The notes below the pieces were generated by a model. That model was given only the letters and a program-made list of their open reading frames with translations. It ran no database searches and was not told where the DNA came from. Positions 49,896-56,667 of a stretch of DNA of 64,000 bases are shown here, piece after piece. The stretch spans positions 1 to 64,000 of the forward strand of contig NZ_JADLQX010000013.1 in NCBI RefSeq assembly GCF_015477605.1, read 5' to 3'. Source of the stretch: Nocardia amamiensis. Its GTDB lineage: Bacteria > Actinomycetota > Actinomycetes > Mycobacteriales > Mycobacteriaceae. The translations under genes were made by a program, and so were the position numbers. Each line of letters opens with the position of its first letter. Position 1 is the first letter of the stretch.

Positions 49896-51407
49896 ATGAC
49901 CGACCGTAGCCCTGAGGACGAGATGATCGCCGAGGCCCGCAAGTTCGCGCGATCGCTGCCGGAACTGACCCGCCTGCACGCCCAGGCCCGCAACTTCCTG
50001 GAGCGCCGCAAGATCCGCAAGCAGATCAGCCGGACGCTGCGCGAGCAGCGCCGCGAGGCGGAGGTGATGCGCGAGCATCAGCTGACCTGGACCAGCCAGG
50101 CTATCGACCGCTACCGCGTACACGTCCAAGCGGTCGCCGCCCGCGCGAACGACCCGAGCGTGGACCATGACCGGCGCGCCCGCGACGCTCACGCGCTGGC
50201 CGAGCACCGCAACCGCTTGGCCCGCGGCTTCATCGGCAACGAGCACCTGACCCGCACCGAGCAGGGCATAGCCCTCGACGGGTTGGACTCGGCGACGATC
50301 TTCCCGCATTTCCAGGTCGGCAACCTCTTCGCCAAAGCGCACAAGGTCCGCGGCATCGATGCACTGCGCTACCGCGCACACGTCGCTCGGGAGACGGTAA
50401 ACGCCCGCCAGCGCGCCGAGGTGGAGCATGAGCAGGACTGGCCGCAAAACCTGGACGCCGCGCGCCGCGCCAACGCCGAGGAGTCGCTGCTCGCACGTAT
50501 CGACGCCGCCCAAGACCATCGCCACCGCTACACCGCGCAAATGACGTGGACCGATCCTGATGGCGGGAAGCTGACCGAATCCCGCTCGTTCGCCACCGAG
50601 CACAGCGCCACCAGCTGGTTGCAGCGCAACATCAGCGGCACGTCGTGGGCGGACGGCACCACTCTGGCGGTCGAGACCCGCGACACCCTCAACGCCGCGA
50701 AGCAGTACGTCGACTACGGTCGCCCCGAGAGCGTCGCCGGGCAGCTCGCCGACCGGGAGGCCGTGCTGCGGGAGCGGACGCTGTCCGGACAGGTTTACCA
50801 CGAGCAGGCCGAACATGCCGCCCGGCAGCGCGAGAACACCGACCGCGAACGCCCACCCGACACCGCCGGCGTCGACCGGCTGGCGCAGGTGGAGCGCCAG
50901 TTGAACGACATGGCCGCCGACAGAGACCGGCTGGAAAACCGGGTCGGGATGCTGCAACGTGGCCTGGACTCGGTCACCGCCGACCGCGACGAGATCCGCC
51001 GCAAACTCGACTCCGCCGAAGGACACATCGAGGCGCTGAAGAACCGTAATCTGCGCCTGGCTGCCGAGATCGGCGAGTTGCGGGACCGTCCGGGTGTCGA
51101 GCAGCTCACCGCCGAGCGTGACCAGTTCAAACAGGAACGCGACGAAGCGGTGCGCAAACTCGTGCAGTCCACGCCCGAACACGAGCGCTACGGCAACCGC
51201 CAGCGCAGCACCGGCACCGGCAACGGCGCGGCGCCGACCGCGGAGCCGGGGCGGCAGTCCGGCGACACCGGCCCGGTGGGCAAGCGCGCCAGCTACCTGC
51301 ACGACCTCACCGGGACCGGCCGCGAGCAGGCCGGTCCGGACACCCAGTCCTGGCCACGGCCGGACCGGAACGGCAACGGCCGCAACGGCATCGAGCGGAG
51401 CCGGTGA
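49896..51407 (+). CDS. Large coiled-coil protein of the element
   Basis: A 503-residue protein. Residues 1-200 are helical and rich in Arg/Glu. Residues about 205-260 read as a small mixed domain ('QMTWTDPDGGKLTESRSFATE', spread over two strands). Residues 300-400 form a long coiled coil ('QVERQLNDMAADRDRLENRV', 'LKNRNLRLAAEIGELRD'). The tail is disordered and ends 'NGIERSR'. I recognise no family or catalytic motif. GAGGA precedes ATG 49896 by ten bases. It might organise DNA or the transfer complex. Confidence 0.75.
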   Translation: MTDRSPEDEMIAEARKFARSLPELTRLHAQARNFLERRKIRKQISRTLREQRREAEVMREHQLTWTSQAIDRYRVHVQAVAARANDPSVDHDRRARDAHALAEHRNRLARGFIGNEHLTRTEQGIALDGLDSATIFPHFQVGNLFAKAHKVRGIDALRYRAHVARETVNARQRAEVEHEQDWPQNLDAARRANAEESLLARIDAAQDHRHRYTAQMTWTDPDGGKLTESRSFATEHSATSWLQRNISGTSWADGTTLAVETRDTLNAAKQYVDYGRPESVAGQLADREAVLRERTLSGQVYHEQAEHAARQRENTDRERPPDTAGVDRLAQVERQLNDMAADRDRLENRVGMLQRGLDSVTADRDEIRRKLDSAEGHIEALKNRNLRLAAEIGELRDRPGVEQLTAERDQFKQERDEAVRKLVQSTPEHERYGNRQRSTGTGNGAAPTAEPGRQSGDTGPVGKRASYLHDLTGTGREQAGPDTQSWPRPDRNGNGRNGIERSR

Positions 51408-51826
51408 TGGAACGCGAGCACGAGGAAGCTATGCGCGCCGAGTTCGCCCGCTTCACCCAGCTGGGTGAGGACATGTACCAGCCGGGCACTACCGATGCCG
51501 AGCTCGACCGCATCACCGCGCAGCGCCGCGAGACAGATCAGCGGTGGGGCGAAGGGCCGCACGCCGAGCACTGGAGCTACCTGACCGACGCCTACGAGGA
51601 CTGGCGGCAGGCGCCGGACACCATGTTCCGGTTCCTCGACAACATCGACCACAACAGCGGCGATGGGGTCACCGACCTCCAGAACCGCAGTCTGCGCCAG
51701 GCCGGGCAACTGGCCGGTCGAGACAGCGAGAAAGTCCGCGACGCCGCCCGCCGCTACATCGACCGCGCCACCTCCCAGCAGTCAACCCCCCGAGCGGGCC
51801 GCGGACAGGTCGAGCGGGGGCGGTGA
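51407..51826 (+). CDS. Hypothetical protein, first of a tandem paralogous pair
   Basis: A 139-residue soluble protein that starts 'MEREHEEAMRAEFARF' and has 'DQRWGEGPHAEHWSYLTDAYEDW'. The following gene shares this order (HEEAMR, then QGW.NGPH..EWKYL.D), so they are duplicates. The ATG shares a base with the previous stop (TGATG). The C-terminus is 'GQVERGR'. No known function. Confidence 0.72.
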   Translation: MEREHEEAMRAEFARFTQLGEDMYQPGTTDAELDRITAQRRETDQRWGEGPHAEHWSYLTDAYEDWRQAPDTMFRFLDNIDHNSGDGVTDLQNRSLRQAGQLAGRDSEKVRDAARRYIDRATSQQSTPRAGRGQVERGR

Positions 51827-51828
51827 GC

Positions 51829-52164
51829 ATGCACATCGAGCACGAGGAAGCGATGCGCGAAGCGTTCGCTGAAGTTGACCGGCTGTCGCGGCTGCGGGAC
51901 CGGCCGAGCGCCAGTGAGTCGGAGAGTCACAGCCTGTACGCCCAGCAAGAAGCTATCGACCAGGGGTGGCGCAATGGGCCGCATCCGGGGGAGTGGAAGT
52001 ACCTGAAGGACGTGCACGACTTGTGGTCGCGCTCGCCCAGTTCCGTGCGGCGGATGTTGTCCTTGCCGGGCGCCGATTCGTTGGACGGGGTGCAGCGGCG
52101 CAGTATCGAGCAGGCCCGCATCCTCACCGCCGCTCAACGGCCGGAGATCGAGCGGGGGCGGTGA
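51829..52164 (+). CDS. Hypothetical protein, second of the paralogous pair
   Basis: A 111-residue shortened copy of the preceding protein: 'MHIEHEEAMREAFAEVDRL' and 'IDQGWRNGPHPGEWKYLKDV', ending 'PEIERGR'. ATG 51829 follows a GGGGGCGG ribosome site; the GTG at 51823, which overlaps the previous stop, is an alternative. The duplicates have diverged to roughly one-third identity by eye. Confidence 0.72.
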   Translation: MHIEHEEAMREAFAEVDRLSRLRDRPSASESESHSLYAQQEAIDQGWRNGPHPGEWKYLKDVHDLWSRSPSSVRRMLSLPGADSLDGVQRRSIEQARILTAAQRPEIERGR

Positions 52165-52166
52165 CG

Positions 52167-53204
52167 ATGACCGAACAGGCTTCGCAGCAGGGACGTTCCT
52201 ACGAGGTCGTCACCGCGGCGTTGATTCGCCGGGTGGGTCCGGCCAAGTGGCCGCGGGAGCCGCAGCAGTGGACGAACTACCTGTGCCCGGTCCACGAGGG
52301 CGACGGCCACCACCACAACCCCAGCCTCGGGGTCCGCTACGACCCCCGGCAGGGCAAAACGATGGTCCGCTGCTGGGCACGCTGCGACGACCAGGACGTG
52401 CTCGACCGCATCGGGTTACGGGTACGCGACCTGTGGGACCGGCTGCCCGAGCGCACCAACCAGCAGGGTTCCGTCCGTCGGCCGTACGCGGCCGGCGGGC
52501 GGCCCACCCGCCCGGTCAGCGTCGCCTCGCCGGTCGAGAAAGCCATTCTCGCGGCTCGGTTCCCGCTGCCCGCCAAGCGGGACTTGGGTGCCCAGATCGG
52601 GGAGCCCGAGGCGGTCGACACCTACGTCTACCGGTGGCCCAACGGCCGCGTCGAGGGCGCGGTGGTGCGGCTGCACACCCCGCACGAGCACGGGCACGCC
52701 AAGAGCTTCTACCAACGGCGCTGGACCGGAACCGAGTGGGTCAACACCGGTTTCGCTCCGCTGCCGTGGCAGCTCGCCGACGTGCGCGAAGCGCTCGACA
52801 CCGGCCGCGAGTTGTACGTGTGCGAGGGCGAGAAGGACGTGCAGCGAGCCCGCCAGGCCGGGCAGCTCGCGACGTGCAACGCGATGGGCGCGGGGAAGTG
52901 GACCAACGACCACGCGCGCTGGCTGCGTGGCGCTGGCCGGGTGATCGTGGTCGCCGACCGCGACCGGCCCGGCTACCGCCACGCCGCCCAGGTCGCCGAA
53001 TCCCTCGCCGACCGCGTCGGCGAAGTCCGGGTGTTGCAGGCCCGCGACGGCAAGGACCTCTGCGACCACCTCGACGCCGGGCACGACCTCGACGAACTGG
53101 AACCGGTCTGCTACCTCGACCGGCCCCGATCCCAGCGAAGCATCCACGACCTGCACCCCACGATGACCAGCCGCGACCGGGCCGACCGGACCCGAACCCG
53201 CTGA
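52167..53204 (+). CDS. Primase-like protein with zinc finger and Toprim domain
   Basis: A 345-residue protein. A CHCC-type zinc region (residues about 33-75: 'YLCPVHEGDGHHHNPSL', 'VRCWARCDDQDV') resembles the DnaG zinc ribbon. The Toprim domain follows at about 205-290 with 'ELYVCEGEKDVQRA' (catalytic Glu) and 'VIVVADRDRPGYRHAA' (Asp-x-Asp). The RNA-polymerase basic part between them is reduced. It probably primes or assists replication of the excised element. ATG 52167 follows the GGGGGCGG ribosome site. It ends 'DRTRTR'. Confidence 0.85.
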   Translation: MTEQASQQGRSYEVVTAALIRRVGPAKWPREPQQWTNYLCPVHEGDGHHHNPSLGVRYDPRQGKTMVRCWARCDDQDVLDRIGLRVRDLWDRLPERTNQQGSVRRPYAAGGRPTRPVSVASPVEKAILAARFPLPAKRDLGAQIGEPEAVDTYVYRWPNGRVEGAVVRLHTPHEHGHAKSFYQRRWTGTEWVNTGFAPLPWQLADVREALDTGRELYVCEGEKDVQRARQAGQLATCNAMGAGKWTNDHARWLRGAGRVIVVADRDRPGYRHAAQVAESLADRVGEVRVLQARDGKDLCDHLDAGHDLDELEPVCYLDRPRSQRSIHDLHPTMTSRDRADRTRTR

Positions 53205-53229
53205 ACACCACAACAGGAAGGACCCAATC

Positions 53230-53637
53230 ATGAGCACCAACACTTTCGGACAGCGTTTCCGCCGTGCCGCCCGCCCCGCGTCGGCGTTCACCAAGACCAG
53301 CAAGCCCGGCACCACCGTCTACGGCCGCATCGTCGCCGCCGTCGAGGAACCCAAGCTGAAGTTCGGCGGGGCGCCCGGTGAGGTCGAACTCGACGAGGAC
53401 GGCCAGCCGGTCATGCAGACCGTCGTAACCCTCGACACCGGCGCCGGACCGCGCAACCTGTACGTGTCCTGGCGCATGGAACAGGCCATCGGGCTGGCAC
53501 TGGAGAACGCAGGCAGCGAGGACTTCGAGATCGGTGCGACCCTGTCGGTCACCTACACCGGACCCGACCCCGAGTACCCGCGGGCGCGCCTGTTCACCGC
53601 CGTCTACACCCCGGCCGCCGCGAGCAAGGGTGCGTGA
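53230..53637 (+). CDS. Hypothetical protein, possible OB-fold
   Basis: A 135-residue, beta-rich protein ('TVYGRIVAAVEEPKLKF', 'MQTVVTLDTGAGPRNLYVSW', 'FEIGATLSVTYTG'). The arrangement and the place next to a primase recall small ssDNA-binding or OB-fold proteins of AICEs and phages, but I cannot prove it. It is co-transcribed with the primase, 25 bases downstream, with AGGAAGG before the ATG. Confidence 0.7.
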   Translation: MSTNTFGQRFRRAARPASAFTKTSKPGTTVYGRIVAAVEEPKLKFGGAPGEVELDEDGQPVMQTVVTLDTGAGPRNLYVSWRMEQAIGLALENAGSEDFEIGATLSVTYTGPDPEYPRARLFTAVYTPAAASKGA

Positions 53638-53640
53638 GCC

Positions 53641-54561
53641 GTGACCGGACTCAGCTCCGGTGCGGACGTGGTGCGCAGCAGCCAGCCTGCTGCGCACCGC
53701 AGCGCACCAGACAGTGCACAGGCCGGTGCACGGACCCGCGAGCAGGTGTCGGCGATCCGGTTCTTCTGGGGCGAATTGCTGTTGGTCGCCGCGATGTCGA
53801 TCGCGGGCAACCTCGTGCACGCATGGATCAACGCACCGGACGGCAAGCAGCCGGTCGCGGCGTTCGTCGCCAGTTTCCCGCCGATCGCGTTGCTTGCAGC
53901 AACCCACGGCGTCGGGCTGCTCGTGCGCGCCCAGAACAAGGCACGCCTCGCCTACTGGGCTGTTGTCGCACTTACCGCCGCTATCGCGGTCGGCGCGTTC
54001 CGGTTGTCGTTCGACGCCCTGCGAGAGCTGTCGATTCAGGTCGGGATGAGCGAACACCTGGCATGGCTGTTCCCGCTCATCATCGACGGTGCCATCGGAC
54101 AGGCCACCGTCGCCCTGCTGGTACTCGCACGCACCGACCGCACCAGCACCGAACCGGCGGTGCGCACCGAGCCCGAACCAGCGCACCGGCCCGAGCCGGT
54201 ACGCACCGTGTCGGTGCGCGAGGTCCACACCGAGACCCGGTCGACCTCGACCGAACTCACCGCGCATCAGCCGTCCCCGGAGCTGCGCACCGCCGAACAG
54301 CCCGCGATCGAAGCCCCTACGCACAACACACCGGCGCCCGGTGCGGGGGTCGACAGGTGGGCGCGGGTCGCCGAATCGCTGTGCAGCGCTGACCCATCCG
54401 GTCGGCGTGATCCGGAGAAGGTGACCGAGATCTTGCGCCTGCGTCACGAACACAACTGGTCGCACGCGCGCATCGCCGAACACGTCAGCCTCAGCTCGTC
54501 CTCGGTGACCCGCACTCTCACGGCGGCCCAGGAACACATCCAGGAAGGAGCCCACCAGTGA
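53641..54561 (+). CDS. DUF2637 (Spd-like) membrane protein with C-terminal HTH
   Basis: A 306-residue protein. The first half is the DUF2637 module: helices at 'ELLLVAAMSIAGNLVHAWI', 'FPPIALLAATHGVGLLV', 'AYWAVVALTAAIAVGAF' and 'LAWLFPLIIDGAIGQATVALL'. A long Thr/Glu/Pro linker leads to a helix-turn-helix ('WSHARIAEHVSLSSSSVTRTL'). The combination is common in AICEs and associated with spread or replication control. GTG 53641 starts three bases after the previous stop. Its stop overlaps the next GTG. Confidence 0.82.
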   Translation: MTGLSSGADVVRSSQPAAHRSAPDSAQAGARTREQVSAIRFFWGELLLVAAMSIAGNLVHAWINAPDGKQPVAAFVASFPPIALLAATHGVGLLVRAQNKARLAYWAVVALTAAIAVGAFRLSFDALRELSIQVGMSEHLAWLFPLIIDGAIGQATVALLVLARTDRTSTEPAVRTEPEPAHRPEPVRTVSVREVHTETRSTSTELTAHQPSPELRTAEQPAIEAPTHNTPAPGAGVDRWARVAESLCSADPSGRRDPEKVTEILRLRHEHNWSHARIAEHVSLSSSSVTRTLTAAQEHIQEGAHQ

Positions 54562-54758
54562 CCAGCGTGGTCAACCTCCGACTGTCCGGCGATGCCGACG
54601 CCGTCGCCGCGGTGGCCGCGATGCTCACCGCCGCGGGATTCGACCCCCGGCTCGGCGAACGTATCTACCCAGACCGCAATAGCTTCGGCGTTCGCGCATA
54701 CGGTGAGATTGCCGTAGCTGACGCCGTCCCAGTGTCTCGAGGGAGAGGGGAACCCTGA
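54558..54758 (+). CDS. Small hypothetical protein
   Basis: A 66-residue ORF from GTG 54558, with AGGAAGGAG upstream and a GTGA overlap. 'VVNLRLSGDADAVAAVAAML' and 'YGEIAVADAV' suggest a small alpha/beta fold. It is typical of AICE operon ends; no function is known. Confidence 0.65.
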   Translation: MTSVVNLRLSGDADAVAAVAAMLTAAGFDPRLGERIYPDRNSFGVRAYGEIAVADAVPVSRGRGEP

Positions 54759-54759
54759 C

Positions 54760-54939
54760 ATGAAGATCATCTCGAAGCCGGTGACGTACGAGCCGCCGCC
54801 AGAGCCGGACAGTTCACGGTTCACGCGCATCAGGTTTGTTGTGGCAGGTTTCGAACTCATCGACATCACGATCGAGTCGGGCGTACGTCCGGCGCTCAGC
54901 GCTCGGACTGTCAGCGCAACCGACGAGGACGATCAATAG
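54760..54939 (+). CDS. Small hypothetical protein at the end of the transfer operon
   Basis: A 59-residue ORF starting at ATG 54760, with GGAGAGGGG upstream, one base after the previous stop. It reads 'MKIISKPVTYEPPPEPDSSR', then a beta-like 'VVAGFELIDITIESG', and an acidic end. The spacing and ribosome site support translation. It is the last gene before a strong terminator. Confidence 0.55.
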   Translation: MKIISKPVTYEPPPEPDSSRFTRIRFVVAGFELIDITIESGVRPALSARTVSATDEDDQ

Positions 54940-54993
54940 ACACAGCGGAGGTTGCCCACTTCAGCACCCCGGACTCGCCCGAATCGCACCTGA

Positions 54994-55036
54994 ACAGCCG
55001 AAGGCCCGTCAGCCCGCCTGACGGGCCTTCGGCTGT
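54994..55036 (+). terminator. Very strong terminator of the transfer operon
   Basis: Perfect 19-bp stem ACAGCCGAAGGCCCGTCAG / CTGACGGGCCTTCGGCTGT with the loop CCCGC, 55 bases after the last operon gene. Confidence 0.88.
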
Positions 55037-55054
55037 GTCCGGACCGCCGTACTT

Positions 55055-55134
55055 GCCGGGACAGTGCCGGGACATTGACGGGACTTCGCCGGGACAGTGC
55101 CGGGACATACCAAGTCCCGGCACTGTCCCGGCAC
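55055..55134. repeat. Iteron cluster, candidate clt or replication origin
   Basis: A 21-mer made of two near-identical 10-11-bp units (GCCGGGACAGT + GCCGGGACAT) occurs at 55055-55075 and 55088-55108. A copy on the opposite strand (units GTCCCGGCACT, GTCCCGGCAC) lies at 55114-55134. So the octamer GCCGGGAC is present six times in 80 bases. Clustered octamers are what FtsK-type TraB proteins bind in clt loci of streptomycete plasmids. Confidence 0.75.
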
Positions 55135-55176
55135 CTCGACGTAAAAATCGCTGTGAGCTGGGGTGTTTGGCGCTGT

Positions 55177-55249
55177 CTCCCTCCCCACCCGGCCGACACT
55201 CTCTATGGCTTCGCTGTTCATAGAGAGTGTCGGCCGGGTGGGGAGGGAG
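55177..55249. repeat. 31-bp perfect inverted repeat
   Basis: Arms 55177-55207 (begins CTCCCTCCCCACCCGGCC) and 55219-55249 are perfect complements with an 11-base loop. Similarity continues weakly outward (CCAAACA on both sides). There is no gene at this position; it lies 43 bases after the iterons. A replication or transfer origin structure is the simplest idea. Confidence 0.9.
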
Positions 55250-55656
55250 CCAACACCAAACATTTGGGATGGGAAGGACCGGAAGGAAGGGACCACAAAA
55301 AGTAGGGTTAGGTGGGTGGTTGCGTCAGGTGCGGAGGTTACGTCTAGAGCTACGCCACCTGCGGTGGCGTGTTCGCGCGCCAGGACGCGCTCAGTGCGGT
55401 AGTCGAGTCGTGCGGGCCGAGCAGCGGTTTCGGGTAGGGACCACAAGAAGGGGATGGAGTCACCAGCAGTACCGACGAGACCCCCGCGACTCCCATGAGA
55501 GCCACGCCTATAGCCCGCACGAGCCACGCCGTCGGTTCCGACGCTCACTGCTTACAGTGCATGCAATGATGGACGCGGCGAGCCCGTCTACGCGCTCGCC
55601 GCGTCGTACCGCTCTATCACAAGGCATGGGGTTCACCGCAGCGGAGGGGAGTTTCG
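55250..55656. other. Non-coding region between the repeat locus and the defence operon
   Basis: About 400 bases without a convincing gene. It holds a purine-rich tract (55261-55312), a small hairpin ACGCCACC-TGC-GGTGGCGT (55352-55370), and the larger one at 55572-55605. The promoter of the ABC-3C genes is expected near 55500-55640. Confidence 0.5.
55572..55605. terminator. 12-bp hairpin upstream of the defence operon
   Basis: Stem GACGCGGCGAGC / GCTCGCCGCGTC with a 10-base loop. It could insulate the defence operon from read-through, or it may be a leader structure, since it is only 50 bases from the start codon. Confidence 0.55.
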
Positions 55657-56445
55657 ATGGCGAGGGCGAGGAACTACTCAGATCTCACGCTGAAGCAACT
55701 CTTCTTGACCTCGGGCCACTACTGCGGGTTCCCTGGATGCCCTTCTGCGATAGTTGAATTCAGTGCAACAGGTCCCGTCATCCTTGGCGAGATCGCTCAC
55801 ATCGAAGGGTCCTCGAACAAGGGGCCTCGACCCAACCCATCGCTCTCGCCGGCAGCCCGGGATAGCTACCCCAATCTGATCGTCCTCTGTGCTCATCACC
55901 ACAGCTTGGTCGACAAGATCGATTCCGATTATCCCGTTGCGACACTTCGGGAGTGGAAGCGTGCCGCCGAGAAGGCGACGGCTGACAAGCTCTCTGTGGG
56001 AGCAACAATGGTCTCGTTTGCTGAGTTGCAGATCGTTTGCAATGCCTTCGCGGACGGTGACGTCGTGCTTCCCTCAACTCCGATGGTCGCAGTGCCACCG
56101 CAGGAAAAAATGGACGCCAACGATCTGACGGACGCGATACGCCCGACAATGAACGTTGGCCTATCTCAGGCCCCGCAGGTAGCGGACTACATTCGACGGC
56201 AGGCTCAGTTGTCGTCGCGGTTCCCGGAGCGCCTCCGAGCCGGATTTGTTGCCGAGTATGACCGTCTCCTCGCTCAGGGGGCTTCTGGCGACGCGTTGTT
56301 CCTGTCGCTGGTCGACTTTGGCACCAACAGCGCCGCTTCTCCCCAAACAGATGGTTCGAGGCTCTTTGTTATCCGCGCTGCAGCCGCAGCGGTGTTGTGT
56401 CACTTGTTCGAGGTATGCGACGTGTTCGAGGCACCCGCCGCATGA
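55657..56445 (+). CDS. HNH-nuclease effector of an ABC-three-component system
   Basis: A 262-residue protein. The N-terminal HNH domain has 'YCGFPGCPS' (Cys23, Cys28), 'LGEIAHIEG' (His48), and 'YPNLIVLCAHHHSLVD' (Asn73, Cys78, His81 region), so zinc and catalytic positions are present. Residues 110-262 are helical and of unknown role, probably for docking to the partner proteins. The stop overlaps the middle-component start. In ABC-3C systems such proteins are the toxic effectors, released or guided by the SMC-like ATPase. GCGGAGGGG precedes the ATG. Codon use is AT-richer than the element backbone. Confidence 0.88.
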   Translation: MARARNYSDLTLKQLFLTSGHYCGFPGCPSAIVEFSATGPVILGEIAHIEGSSNKGPRPNPSLSPAARDSYPNLIVLCAHHHSLVDKIDSDYPVATLREWKRAAEKATADKLSVGATMVSFAELQIVCNAFADGDVVLPSTPMVAVPPQEKMDANDLTDAIRPTMNVGLSQAPQVADYIRRQAQLSSRFPERLRAGFVAEYDRLLAQGASGDALFLSLVDFGTNSAASPQTDGSRLFVIRAAAAAVLCHLFEVCDVFEAPAA

Positions 56446-56666
56446 TTCTCCCAACCAAGTACGTCCCCGCGTCCGACAGCATCCTTGGTAGATCTGGAAC
56501 CCTCCTATCGTTGCGTGCCACGAATACCACGGTAAGCGAGCTATGGCATTCCTACAGGTCAGCGCGACCTGAGGTATCTTTTGACTCCTTTACTGAGGCA
56601 CTCACACTGCTCTTCATGATTGGCGCGGTCACCATCGAAAGTGGCGTGCTCGAATGGCAGGTGTGA
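56442..56666 (+). CDS. ABC-three-component system middle component 6 (MC6)
   Basis: A 74-residue protein of the MC6 type: the N-terminus 'MILPTKYVPASDSILGRSG', then 'TVSELWHSYRSARPEVSFDSF' as one helix-turn block, and 'EALTLLFMIGAVTIE'. This is a small winged-helix-like linker that in the proposed model connects ATPase and effector. The ATG overlaps the effector stop, and the ATPase starts two bases after its own stop, so the three are one transcription unit. Confidence 0.85.
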   Translation: MILPTKYVPASDSILGRSGTLLSLRATNTTVSELWHSYRSARPEVSFDSFTEALTLLFMIGAVTIESGVLEWQV

Positions 56667-56667
56667 C

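Noticed and set aside
49281..51302. 673-codon minus-strand frame over the coiled-coil genes
   Set aside because: Antisense shadow of several coupled plus-strand genes with ribosome sites; no domain is seen in its product.
55055..55249. CRISPR array at the repeat cluster
   Set aside because: Units are 10-21 bp, partly inverted, without regular spacers, and no cas genes are nearby.
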